Assembly (NCBI RefSeq): GCF_000377565.1
Contig: NZ_KB898355.1
Span: forward strand, 372,001-436,000
DNA: 64,000 nucleotides
DNA from: Rhizobium sp. 2MFCol3.1
GTDB taxonomy: Bacteria > Pseudomonadota > Alphaproteobacteria > Rhizobiales > Rhizobiaceae
Direction of reading: 5' to 3'
Shown in pieces: positions 50,216 to 58,489 of this stretch. The notes under the pieces were generated by a model, which saw only the letters and a program-made list of their open reading frames with translations, made no database searches and had not been told where the DNA came from. Made by a program: the position numbers and the translations under genes. Every line of letters starts with the position of its first letter. Position 1 is the first letter of the stretch.

Positions 50216-50258
50216 GGAATTGTCTTCTTGATGATGCGGCAAGCTTGCCGGGGAGTTT

Positions 50259-51749
50259 TTAGGTGGTGAGCGCCATGTTCAACCGGCGTTCCCTGATAGC
50301 AGCGGCTTCCTCGGCAGTGTCGCCGGCGGCGAGCCCCTGATAGACATCGGCCCGATTGGCCTTCAGCCATAGCGTGAAGCCGCAACCGGCGATGAATAGT
50401 GCGACGAAAGCCAAAGGCAGGTAGACCGCCCAGCTTTCCGACGAGCCGGTCACCCATTCAAGGCTGGTCAACTCGATCGCCAGCGCGCCAGCCAGGAGGA
50501 CTGCCGCGATCGCCGGCGCGAGTTGCGTCTTGACTTGGCTGACGTCGGCTTCGCCGTTGCGACGGAAATATCCGATCACCGCGAACGACGCGAAAAACTG
50601 GGTGATCGTGATCGCCAGCGCGGACAGACCGAACAGCAATGATCCAACCTGGGTGTAGGCATCCAGATTGTATGCGGCGGTGATGATGCCGGTGAAGATC
50701 GTCAGAACAAGCACCGCGCAGTAGGCGCCGATCGGGCTCCGGTTCCGGTTTTCGAGCGCGAGGAAGCTCGGCAGAAGCGAGTCCTGGGCGACGCTGCTCA
50801 GGTAGCGGGTCGCATAGTTGGCGGCGGCGACGCTTGCGGCGAGCGCGCCAAACATCACGATAATGGAAAACAGCACCGAGCCGGCGAGGCCGAGATATTC
50901 GCTGGCGATGTTGAAGACGAACATGCGGGGATCGTTGGAAAGGATGACTGTCATCGGATCCTCGGTACCCGTGACTGCGAGAAACGCCCAGGTCTCGAAG
51001 AAGAATGCGATCGTCAGGATCGCAACGACGCCGATCAGCGCACGGGGTATGGTCTTTTCCGGCTTGATCGCCTCGGGACCATAGAGCGCGCCGCTTTCGA
51101 AGCCCTGGAAGCAGAGGATCGCGAAGATGAAGGCCACCTGCCAGTGTCCGCTCGACAGGATGTTGAACGACAGGACGGACATCGGGAAGGCGTCCAATCC
51201 CTTGGCCGCAACGATGGCGCCCGCGAGAACGGCAAAGGTCAGCAACTCGATTGCGATCACAACGCGCATGATGCGTGCGTTGAAATCGATGTTGAACCAG
51301 GTGAGGACGAGGCCGAGCACGATCTCGAAGCAGAATACCCAGGTCCAGGGCACCAGCACGCCATAGATCTGCAGGATCGAGGAAACCACGGAGGCGACCG
51401 TCACGAAAGCCGCAACGGCGCCGAGCACGGCGCCGGCGACGGTGACGAAGGCAATACCGGCGCCGACGGGCCGTCCCAAACCACGGGCAATGTAACTATA
51501 CGCGGCGCCCGGCCGCGTAATGCGCCTGGCCATCTCGACATAACCGACACAGAAGATGCCCAAGATGACCGCGACGAACAGATATGTCAGCGGCATCGAC
51601 GGCCCGCCGAACGCGAGGCCCAAGGGCACAAGCGCGATGAGACACGAGAGTGGCGTCAGGATCGCCAGAATGAGACTGATGACCTTGCTTGTCGTCAGCG
51701 ATCGCTCGACGACGTTTTCCGAAAATGCCTCAACTGATGTGGATGTCAT
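50259..51749 (-). CDS. APC superfamily amino acid/amine permease
   Basis: A 496-aa, 12-helix permease. The TM1 region GLAFGGPSMPLTYLFVAVIL and the following RRITRPGAAYSYIARGLG (about 66-83) match the APC signature. ATG 51749 (MTSTSVEAFSENV) is chosen because the upstream extension from 51968 is low-complexity and Arg-rich. It probably imports an amino acid, amine or aromatic acid for the surrounding enzymes. It is downstream of the flavin monooxygenase gene, with a hairpin between them. Confidence 0.88.
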   Translation of the reverse strand: MTSTSVEAFSENVVERSLTTSKVISLILAILTPLSCLIALVPLGLAFGGPSMPLTYLFVAVILGIFCVGYVEMARRITRPGAAYSYIARGLGRPVGAGIAFVTVAGAVLGAVAAFVTVASVVSSILQIYGVLVPWTWVFCFEIVLGLVLTWFNIDFNARIMRVVIAIELLTFAVLAGAIVAAKGLDAFPMSVLSFNILSSGHWQVAFIFAILCFQGFESGALYGPEAIKPEKTIPRALIGVVAILTIAFFFETWAFLAVTGTEDPMTVILSNDPRMFVFNIASEYLGLAGSVLFSIIVMFGALAASVAAANYATRYLSSVAQDSLLPSFLALENRNRSPIGAYCAVLVLTIFTGIITAAYNLDAYTQVGSLLFGLSALAITITQFFASFAVIGYFRRNGEADVSQVKTQLAPAIAAVLLAGALAIELTSLEWVTGSSESWAVYLPLAFVALFIAGCGFTLWLKANRADVYQGLAAGDTAEEAAAIRERRLNMALTT

Positions 51750-51797
51750 CGCGTTCTCCGTGGTGGGAAGGAATCTATATTCACAGGCAGAATAGAC

Positions 51798-51831
51798 ACT
51801 CAGAGCAGCGCTTGACGCGCTTGCTCTGAGT
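51798..51831 (-). terminator. Hairpin between flavin monooxygenase and APC permease genes
   Basis: A perfect 10-bp stem (51798-51807 with 51822-51831) with additional inner GC pairing. No U-run follows on the minus strand, so partial termination or mRNA processing is more likely than a complete stop. Confidence 0.5.
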
Positions 51832-51865
51832 TGGTTGCAAGCAATGGGCGTTTGGTTAAACGCGG

Positions 51866-53077
51866 TTAGTTCTGCATGGCGTATCCGAGCTCGATGTCGA
51901 GAAGCACCTTGCCGTACTGTTCGACGCAGACTTCGTTGAAGGCGAAGTGGGTCGATGCCGTCTCGCAATCGCGCCAGTGGCGCTGAAGGACGTTCGATTC
52001 CGCGAACGTCGCCGAGCCGTGCGCCTGTACGAGAAGGCGAACGGCATCCCGCGCATAATGAACGGCGGCCGTCAGTTCCGCGCCATTGCGTGCGCGCTGC
52101 CGCTCGGTCAAGGCTTCGCCGGTGGCGGCGGCTTCGTCCGTGATCGCCGTTGTGTTGTAGAGATGCAGGTTGGCGGAATCGATCAGCATCGCGGCCTTTG
52201 AAATCAGCAACTGGTTCGTCGTTGCCTGGGACTGCTTAATCGTCATCTGCGGCATCTTGCGAACCTTGGCTTTCTCGATGACCAGGCTGAGTGCCGCCTC
52301 CGCGCCGCCGATGGTGGGCACGGCTAGGCAGAGATTGAAGAGAGCGCCGAACGAGGAACGGTAGAGCGGGGCGTTCTTGTGCGGAGAGCTCTCGGTGTTG
52401 CTGAAGGCCTGCTCGTAGGACTGGATGCGATGATCGGGAATGAAGACATCCTTTGCCACAAGCGTATTGGACGCCGTGCCGCGCATGCCTGAGACGAACC
52501 AGGTGTCTTCGACCGTCAGTTCCGACATCGGCGCGAGGCCCATGCCCGTTCCGGTGAAGTTTCCGGCCTCATCGGTGAAGGGAATGCCGATAATCGCCCA
52601 CTGCGCGTGCGCGGAGCCGCTGGCATAGCGAAAGTTGCCGCTGACTTTCCAGCCGCCGGCAACCCTGACTGCAGTCGCCTCATCAGGCGAGGTAACCGCG
52701 CAAATCCGGTTTTCGTTGTTGTCGCCCCAGACGTCTTCCTGCGCCTGCTGCGAGAACATGGCGACGATGAAGTTGGTCGCGATGCCCAGGCCAAAAACCC
52801 AGGACGTCGAGGCACAGCCGAGCGCCAATTCCTTTTGCACGTCGATCGATGTTCTGACATCGGTCTCCAGCCCGCCGAAGCGCGCCGGGCGGAGGATCGC
52901 GTAGAGGCCGGCCTTTTCCAGCGCCTGGATGTTCTCCTCGACCACGCGACGATTGTCCTCTGTGGTCTTTGCGTTTTTCGCCAGCAGCGGCACCAGAGCG
53001 CGTGCGCGCTCCATGAGCTCGAGGCGCTGTGCGCGTTGCTCCGCGGTCGCCGACGGGCGGTCCATCAGAAAGTTCAT
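51866..53077 (-). CDS. Acyl-CoA-dehydrogenase-fold flavin-dependent monooxygenase (second copy)
   Basis: A 403-aa paralogue of the protein at 163-1389, with the same landmarks: LLAKNAKTTEDNRRVVEENI, GCASTSWVFGLG, RYASGSAHAQWAIIG and GMRGTASNTLVAKDVFIPDH. Group D monooxygenases of this kind include IacA and IifC, which oxidise indoles; true acyl-CoA dehydrogenation is unlikely given the absent dedicated ETF partners and the neighbours. It lies 37 bp after the Baeyer-Villiger-type gene and is transcribed with it and the CoA ligase from a promoter that has the shared operator. It needs an external flavin reductase; the nearest is at 31739. Confidence 0.87.
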   Translation of the reverse strand: MNFLMDRPSATAEQRAQRLELMERARALVPLLAKNAKTTEDNRRVVEENIQALEKAGLYAILRPARFGGLETDVRTSIDVQKELALGCASTSWVFGLGIATNFIVAMFSQQAQEDVWGDNNENRICAVTSPDEATAVRVAGGWKVSGNFRYASGSAHAQWAIIGIPFTDEAGNFTGTGMGLAPMSELTVEDTWFVSGMRGTASNTLVAKDVFIPDHRIQSYEQAFSNTESSPHKNAPLYRSSFGALFNLCLAVPTIGGAEAALSLVIEKAKVRKMPQMTIKQSQATTNQLLISKAAMLIDSANLHLYNTTAITDEAAATGEALTERQRARNGAELTAAVHYARDAVRLLVQAHGSATFAESNVLQRHWRDCETASTHFAFNEVCVEQYGKVLLDIELGYAMQN

Positions 53078-53114
53078 TTCATGCTCCTTCGAATTGCAAT
53101 TGTATTCTTTGATG

Positions 53115-54614
53115 TCACAGGGCCGGCGCCGGCACCGGCGTGAGCTTTTTCTCCACGACCTGGTATGCGCCCGGATCGAAATGTCCGAGCTGCTCGCGCA
53201 TGTCGGTTTCGGTGCCCGGCCATGCGGCCTTGTTGTGGCCGCGCTCGTCGAGCGAGTAGTTGAGGCATCCAGCCGAGACCTGCGGGCTGCGATCCAGGAT
53301 CACATCGGCATCACGCTTCCACGCGAGCTCGGCATCTTCGCGAACCTCGATCGCTCGGATCGAATGTTTCCTCATGTAGGTCAAAGCTTTGACCACATAG
53401 CCGCCGCCGATCTCGCCGACAGCCAGGCCGTTCCAGTTCTGTCCGTTCGGGGCAGCGCCGCCGATGAGGAACAGGTTCGGGCAGCCCGAGACGGAGACCG
53501 CCTTGTAGGCGCGCGGATGGCCGGCCTGATACTCGCCGACGGAAACGCCGTCGCGACGCTTGACGTGATGCAGAATATGGCCGCCGAAGTAGAAGCCGGT
53601 TGCGAGAACGATGGTGTCGACGTCGAACCGGCGGCCACTGCGCGAAACGATCTGGTTCGCGGTGATCTCGGAAGCGGCTTCTGCGACCAGCTCGACATTC
53701 GGCTGCTGTAGCGACCGATAATAGTCGTCGCTGACGCCGGGGCGCTTACAGCCGATGCGGTGCGAAGGGGTGAGCAGCGCGCGCAGCGCCGGGTCGGGGA
53801 CCTGTTCTTCCAGATAGCGCTGGGCGGCGGCCTGAGCGGTATCGGAAGCAGCGAGATCCTCAAGAAGATAGACCGTTCTCCAGTCTTCTTCCGACTCGTC
53901 GAACACTTGCTTGCGCATCTGCGCCAGGAGTTCGGGTTGCTCGCGGAACCGGGCCTTGTCCTCTTCCGTGAAGACCTGTTCCTTCTTCGGGAATATCCAG
54001 GCAGGTGTGCGCTGGAAGACCTTCAATTCGGACGCGACTTTCTGCATGGCGGGCACGATCTGCAGGGATGACGATCCGGTGCCGACGACCGCCACGCGGT
54101 CGCCCTCGGCGGTGTAGCCTTCCGGCCAGAGCGACGAATGGAAGATTTTACCGGCAAACGAGTGCATGCCTGGGATGTCCGGATAGACCATTTCTTCCAG
54201 GAAACCGGTGGCCAACACGAGCGCCTCGGCGAGGACGACGCCCTCGGTCGTATCGACGGACCAGCAAAGCTCATCCTCCAGCCATTCGGCGGAAAGCATC
54301 TCCGTTTCAAACTGGGTGTGGCTATAGAGATCGAAGCGGGACGCCACGTCCTTCATGTAATCAAGTAGTTCGGCCTGGGTAGCATAAAGACGGGGCCATT
54401 CGGGGCTCATCGCAAAGCTGAACTGGTAGACCGAAATCGGTCCATCGACCGCGCATCCCGGATAGGTGTTCTGATACCAGGCGCCGCCGAAATCGCCGTG
54501 CTTGGTGATGATGCGATAATCGGTGATGCCTGCTTCCTGCAGCCCTACGGCGACGGACATCGCGTTGCCGCCGGAGCCGACAATCAGGACCTGCGTTCTC
54601 TGCTGTCTTGTCAT
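53115..54614 (-). CDS. Baeyer-Villiger-type flavoprotein monooxygenase
   Basis: A 499-aa class B flavoprotein. The type I Baeyer-Villiger fingerprint FxGxxxHxxxWP is present as FAGKIFHSSLWP (153-164). The first Rossmann motif is the variant GSGGNA (13-18) and the second is GTGSSS (178-183). Such enzymes insert oxygen next to a ketone or oxidise N or S using NADPH and FAD. It could oxidise a cyclic ketone formed by ring reduction or an oxindole-like intermediate. It is encoded between the CoA ligase and the second flavin monooxygenase. Confidence 0.85.
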   Translation of the reverse strand: MTRQQRTQVLIVGSGGNAMSVAVGLQEAGITDYRIITKHGDFGGAWYQNTYPGCAVDGPISVYQFSFAMSPEWPRLYATQAELLDYMKDVASRFDLYSHTQFETEMLSAEWLEDELCWSVDTTEGVVLAEALVLATGFLEEMVYPDIPGMHSFAGKIFHSSLWPEGYTAEGDRVAVVGTGSSSLQIVPAMQKVASELKVFQRTPAWIFPKKEQVFTEEDKARFREQPELLAQMRKQVFDESEEDWRTVYLLEDLAASDTAQAAAQRYLEEQVPDPALRALLTPSHRIGCKRPGVSDDYYRSLQQPNVELVAEAASEITANQIVSRSGRRFDVDTIVLATGFYFGGHILHHVKRRDGVSVGEYQAGHPRAYKAVSVSGCPNLFLIGGAAPNGQNWNGLAVGEIGGGYVVKALTYMRKHSIRAIEVREDAELAWKRDADVILDRSPQVSAGCLNYSLDERGHNKAAWPGTETDMREQLGHFDPGAYQVVEKKLTPVPAPAL

Positions 54615-54727
54615 AACTATGCCTCTAAAAATGGCATGGCCAACCCTCCGGCTGCCATGCCGTCAGCGTCAGGCGTCGCGCCAATGCGGATCGCCTTCCG
54701 AGATTGATTCAATTATGGAATTGCCTG

Positions 54728-56356
54728 CTAGGCTGCGGGCGCTCGCAACTTGAAGCGCTGCACCTTCCCGGATTCGGTCTTGGGCAACTCGGCAACGAAG
54801 ACGACCGATCGCGGATACTTGTAGGGTGCGATCACGCTCTTCACGTGGTCTTGAAGCGCCTTGGCCAGCGCGTCGCTGGCCAGAGCTGGATCCTTCAAGA
54901 CGACATGCGCCTGCACGATGGTGCCGCGCGCCGCATCAGGCGCGCCGATGACACCGCATTCGCGAACGGCTTCATGCTTGAGAAGGGCAGCTTCGACCTC
55001 GGGGCCGGCGATGTTGTAGCCGGACGAGACGATCATATCGTCCGATCGCGCAACGAAATGGAAATAGCCGTCGTCATCCTGGACGAAGGTGTCGCCGGTG
55101 ACGTTCCAGCCCGAGCGCACATATTCCTGCTGCCGGGGATCGTCGAGGTATCGGCAACCGATGGGGCCCTTGACCACAAGATGGCCGGGCGTTCCGCGTG
55201 GCACTTCATTCATGTTTTCGTCGACGACCATGGCTTCGTAGCCGGAAAGCGGGCGGCCCGTGGTGGACGGACGAAAGTCGTGGAGCCGGTTCGAGATAAA
55301 GATATGGAGCATTTCCGTCGAGCCGATGCCATCGATGATCGGCTTTCCGGTCTTGTTTACCCACTCCTCGAAGACCGGGCCGGGCAGGGTCTCGCCCGCC
55401 GATACGGCAACGCGAAGCGACGACAGGTCGGCACCCTGATCCATGGCCGCCATCATCGCCTTGTAGGCGGTCGGCGCCGTGAAGCTGATCGTCGCCTTGT
55501 TGGTCTGAATGATATCGATCATGTTCGGTGGCGACGCGTTTTCCAGAAGCGTGGCGGCCGCGCCGAAGCGGAGAGGGAAGATCGCCAGGCCGCCGAGGCC
55601 GAAGGTGAATGCAAGCGGCGGCGAGCCGACAAAGACATCATCGGGCGTAACCTGCAGGACTTCGCGCGCGAAGGCGTCCGCGATCAGAAGTAGGTCCCGG
55701 TGGAAATGCATCGTGGCCTTGGCGACGCCTGTCGAGCCGGACGTAAAGCCAAGCAATGCGACATCATCTCGCCCCGTCTCGACGGCCTTGAACTGCACGG
55801 GCTTGTCGAGCGCGCTGCGATCGAGTTCGGCATCGTGGCTGGCGGTGCCGTCGAAGCCGACGATCTTCTTGAGCACGGGGCTCGCTTCAGCGGCCGCGAC
55901 CAACTCGTCCAGGAGGCGGGTGTCGCAAAGCGCGAGCGTGATCTCCGCCTTGTCGATGATCTTCGACAGCTCGCCGGCGCGCAGCATCGGCATGGTGTTG
56001 ACGACGACGGCGCCGGCCTTCGTCGCGGCGAGCCAGCAGGCGACCATGGCCGGGTTGTTGGCGGACCGAATGAGGATACGGTTGCCCGGCTCCACGCCAT
56101 AGTCTTCGACGAGCGTCCGCGCGATACGGTTCGTCCAGTCGGACAATTCCTTGTAAGTTCGCCTGCGACCCTGGCCGATCAGAGCGATGCGGTCTCCAAA
56201 GCCCTTCTCGACCATCTTGTCGGTGAGCTCGACGGCCGCGTTCATCCATTCCGGATACTGGAAATCGCCCAACTTAATTTCCGGCCAGAGGTCGGCCGGC
56301 GGAAGGTTCGAGCGCACAAAGGTGTCGGTGTGACCCGTTGGTCCGAGCATTGTCAT
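54728..56356 (-). CDS. 2-aminobenzoate-CoA ligase-like AMP-forming acyl-CoA synthetase
   Basis: A 542-aa ANL-superfamily ligase. The opening GPTGHTDTFVRSNLPPADLW is characteristic of 2-aminobenzoate/benzoate-CoA ligase relatives. The P-loop FTSGSTGVAKATMHFH (about 203-218) and the catalytic C-terminal Lys in PKTESGKVQRFKLR (near 530) are intact. It would activate anthranilate or a related aromatic acid for the monooxygenase-reductase at 46670. An operator-like element lies 113 bp upstream. It leads the ligase / Baeyer-Villiger / flavin monooxygenase operon. Confidence 0.88.
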   Translation of the reverse strand: MTMLGPTGHTDTFVRSNLPPADLWPEIKLGDFQYPEWMNAAVELTDKMVEKGFGDRIALIGQGRRRTYKELSDWTNRIARTLVEDYGVEPGNRILIRSANNPAMVACWLAATKAGAVVVNTMPMLRAGELSKIIDKAEITLALCDTRLLDELVAAAEASPVLKKIVGFDGTASHDAELDRSALDKPVQFKAVETGRDDVALLGFTSGSTGVAKATMHFHRDLLLIADAFAREVLQVTPDDVFVGSPPLAFTFGLGGLAIFPLRFGAAATLLENASPPNMIDIIQTNKATISFTAPTAYKAMMAAMDQGADLSSLRVAVSAGETLPGPVFEEWVNKTGKPIIDGIGSTEMLHIFISNRLHDFRPSTTGRPLSGYEAMVVDENMNEVPRGTPGHLVVKGPIGCRYLDDPRQQEYVRSGWNVTGDTFVQDDDGYFHFVARSDDMIVSSGYNIAGPEVEAALLKHEAVRECGVIGAPDAARGTIVQAHVVLKDPALASDALAKALQDHVKSVIAPYKYPRSVVFVAELPKTESGKVQRFKLRAPAA

Positions 56357-56468
56357 CTATTCCCACTCTTTTGTTTGTTGTCGCTGCAACGACCGGATGA
56401 ACGACACCGCTCGCTACTTCAAGAATTCCCCAAAGATTGCGCCGCTAATAACTGCATGGCAAGAAAAA

Positions 56469-56482
56469 TTTGAAGCTTATAA
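56469..56482. promoter_or_regulatory. Operator-like element TTTGAAGCTTATAA upstream of the CoA ligase operon
   Basis: This is a near-identical copy of the element at 49057-49070, embedded in AATTTGAAGCTTATAATAAT, 113 bp upstream of the ligase start. Confidence 0.6.
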
Positions 56483-56933
56483 TAATTTTGTCGTCGGACT
56501 GTGCTCTTGGAAATAATGACGCAAAAACAGATACCTATCTCTGATGGCCAGGCCGTCAGAGCTCCCAGGGTTTACTCTTTGCAGCAACGGGTCGGCACTC
56601 TTGCGAGGCGAAAATTGCTGCTTGGCCGAGCCCGTAATCCGGTCGGTCGCCAGCGAGATGTCAGCCGGCAATCGCTGGCGGCTCGTCTGCGCCATACGGA
56701 TGCTGGCTGATACAGTCGGTCGTCTTGCCGGCACACAATTCGTGGCCTCGGTGATGTTGCGTTCTTGGAGGTTTCGTTCGCTCAGGCTCCTGCGGTTTGG
56801 AGCGATGAGAGGGGGCAATAAACCACGTACCTCTCGATCGCTGTGATCAAGTCAGTACCGTGGCGGCCAATGGCCAAAAGCTGCAATGCTGCAGTGGCCG
56901 GATTACCAACCGGCCCGATTTTCGGTGCGTAAA

Positions 56934-57000
56934 GCTTAGCGCAAATCAAATTCGCGATACAAGATCTAACTGCGCTAAGCATGCTAATTTTTCAGCATGC
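56934..57000. repeat. Interlocking inverted repeats
   Basis: GCTTAGCGCA (56934-56943) and TGCGCTAAGC (56971-56980) form a perfect 10-bp inverted repeat with a 27-bp spacer. GCATGCT (56979-56985) and AGCATGC (56994-57000) form a second hairpin sharing its first two bases with the end of the first. They may form alternative structures or mark an old mobile-element end or terminator. Confidence 0.55.
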
Positions 57001-57114
57001 ATAAAGACAAGGCATGATGAAGCATAAGCTGTTTTAAATCAGTATGTTGCGACCGACACACATGCAATTGATCCAGTGCGGAGCTGCATGTCATCGGTCA
57101 AGTCGTGGAAGGTC

Positions 57115-57576
57115 TTACGCCCTATCCACGGGCAGCGCCAACGAGGCGACCTTCTGCGCGAGAGCGGCGGCCTTTCCGTCGGCGATCGCGCGGGTGATGT
57201 AATTGTGGTAGTCGCGCGAAAGGACGATCTTCCCGTCCTTGCAGCCGATGACGATGATATTGCGGTTCTCGACCGTCTCCTCGCCGATGCGGCTGACATA
57301 GGTCCATTCGGCGATCACCAGGTTCGGATCCTTGGTCTCGTGTATGACGAGATCCTCGATGCTGATATCCTGATACATGCGTGTCTGCGTGCCGCCGACA
57401 CGACGCCATTCTTCCATGCTGCGGCCGAAAGCTGCCTTTCCGACAATTTCGTATCGGTTCGGCACGCCGAATTCATCGGAGAAAACGAGCTCGTCTCCAT
57501 AAAGCTCGAAGGCGCCGTCCATGTCGCCGCGGGCGTATCGGTCAATCAGTTCACGAACCAGTTCGGTCGGCGTCAT
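57115..57576 (-). CDS. NTF2-like (SnoaL-fold) protein (second copy)
   Basis: A 153-aa paralogue of the protein at 1435-1896, exactly the same length. Shared segments include MTPTELVRELIDRYARGDMD at the start, YQDISIEDLVIHETKDPNLV, and ENRNIIVIGCKDGKIVLSRD followed by YHNYITRAIADG. The ATG at 57576 has AAGGA at 7 nt; a start 21 bp upstream is less likely. It lies 75 bp after an SDR gene in the same direction and probably acts with it and the flavin monooxygenase on an oxygenated intermediate. Confidence 0.82.
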   Translation of the reverse strand: MTPTELVRELIDRYARGDMDGAFELYGDELVFSDEFGVPNRYEIVGKAAFGRSMEEWRRVGGTQTRMYQDISIEDLVIHETKDPNLVIAEWTYVSRIGEETVENRNIIVIGCKDGKIVLSRDYHNYITRAIADGKAAALAQKVASLALPVDRA

Positions 57577-57651
57577 CGCTATTCCTTTTCTCGACATATC
57601 CGTCTTTGAACCTCGCTTGCGCCAACCCAGGCGGCGCTAACGATCTCGGCA

Positions 57652-58341
57652 CTACCAGCGCAACTCGTCATTCTTGTAGTCCACGAACAGAATGCCACCC
57701 GTGCCCCGGCGCGCTTCGATCGTCTTCACAAGGCCGCCGGCAGCCGTTTTCACGTCTAGGCTGGCATCGGAGCCGCCCATGTCTGTCTTCACCCAGCCGG
57801 GCACCAGGCACATGAAAGTAACCGCCGTATCCGCGTTGTTCGCGGCAACGCTGCGCATCAGGTAATTCAACGCGACCTTGCTGGCCGTGTAGGCATCCCA
57901 ATCGTTGGGCGCGACATCCGAGCTTGCCCAATCACTGGACATCACGCCCACAGCGGCGTCGGACTTTACCGCAGCAAGCAGCTGATGGACGACCCTCATG
58001 GGGCCGAGCACATTGCTGCGCATGACGTAGTCGAAGTCGCTGTCGGATATGGTGGCGATCTGGTCGCCGTCAGGCAGGCTCACGCCGGCGTTGACGAACA
58101 GCAGGTCGAGCTTTCCGGTTCCGATGCGCTGCTTGAGAGATGATATCGTTGCCGGGTCGTTCACATCGAGATGTTCGACGGACAGCTTGCCGCCGCTCTC
58201 GACGGTCTCCTTGAGCGACGATCCGGGCCGCACGGTGGCAATCACGTTCCAGCCTGCCGCAAGCAGCGCTTTTGTCAGTCCCAGCCCCAGTCCGCGCGAT
58301 GCGCCAACGACGAGCGCGGTCTTCTGATCGGACATTCTCAT
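57652..58341 (-). CDS. Short-chain dehydrogenase/reductase
   Basis: A 229-aa SDR. GASRGLGLGLTKALL (about 13-27) is the cofactor motif, NAGVSLPDG follows the NAG position, the catalytic Ser lies in GVMSSDWASSD and YTASKVALN (about 147-155) gives YxxxK. Slightly short SDRs of this form act on small alcohols or dihydrodiols. An operator-like element is 64 bp upstream, and the NTF2-like gene follows, so the two form one of the three co-regulated operons. By analogy with indole oxidation clusters it could oxidise an indole dihydrodiol; that is inference. Confidence 0.85.
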   Translation of the reverse strand: MRMSDQKTALVVGASRGLGLGLTKALLAAGWNVIATVRPGSSLKETVESGGKLSVEHLDVNDPATISSLKQRIGTGKLDLLFVNAGVSLPDGDQIATISDSDFDYVMRSNVLGPMRVVHQLLAAVKSDAAVGVMSSDWASSDVAPNDWDAYTASKVALNYLMRSVAANNADTAVTFMCLVPGWVKTDMGGSDASLDVKTAAGGLVKTIEARRGTGGILFVDYKNDELRW

Positions 58342-58404
58342 TCCCCCTGAGCTTACTTCTTGTCATCATGAGCGCCGGGCGGAGCGTCGCCCGTTGCGCA
58401 ACAA

Positions 58405-58418
58405 TTTGAAGCTTAAAC
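58405..58418. promoter_or_regulatory. Operator-like element TTTGAAGCTTAAAC upstream of the SDR/NTF2 operon
   Basis: A copy of the shared element in ACAATTTGAAGCTTAAACTA, 64 bp upstream of the SDR start. A related half-site, TTTTAAGC (58421-58428), follows 2 bp later. Confidence 0.6.
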
Positions 58419-58443
58419 TATTTTAAGCATCCAGATCCCGGCG

Positions 58444-58477
58444 CTGTCAAGCGCCTGCACCGCTGCAGGCGCGACAG
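58444..58477 (-). terminator. Hairpin downstream of the alpha/beta hydrolase gene
   Basis: A perfect 9-bp stem (58451-58459 with 58464-58472) with a 4-nt loop is extended by an outer CTGTC/GACAG pair across a 2-nt bulge. It lies 13 bp after the hydrolase stop on the minus strand. There is no strong U-run. Confidence 0.6.
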
Positions 58478-58489
58478 TGTCGGTTACTC

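Larger units (their letters stand above)
56357..57114. other. 758-bp gene-free, partly AT-rich region
   Basis: No gene can be supported. Two overlapping reading frames (56477-56818 minus, 56544-56846 plus) have no recognisable domain, no convincing ribosome-binding site and shadow-like composition. The region holds the ligase operator-like element at 56469 and interlocking inverted repeats at 56934-57000. It may be a remnant of a decayed mobile element or lost gene. Confidence 0.5.

Noticed and set aside
50235..50258. Palindrome GGCAAGCTTGCC before the SMR gene as another regulon site
   Set aside because: It shares only the AAGCTT core. Flanks are GC-rich rather than the AT-rich TTTG/AAA of the operator-like elements.
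56477..56846. Two overlapping frames (113 aa minus, 100 aa plus) in the gene-free gap
   Set aside because: There is no recognisable domain on either strand, and they cover each other; neither has a convincing start.
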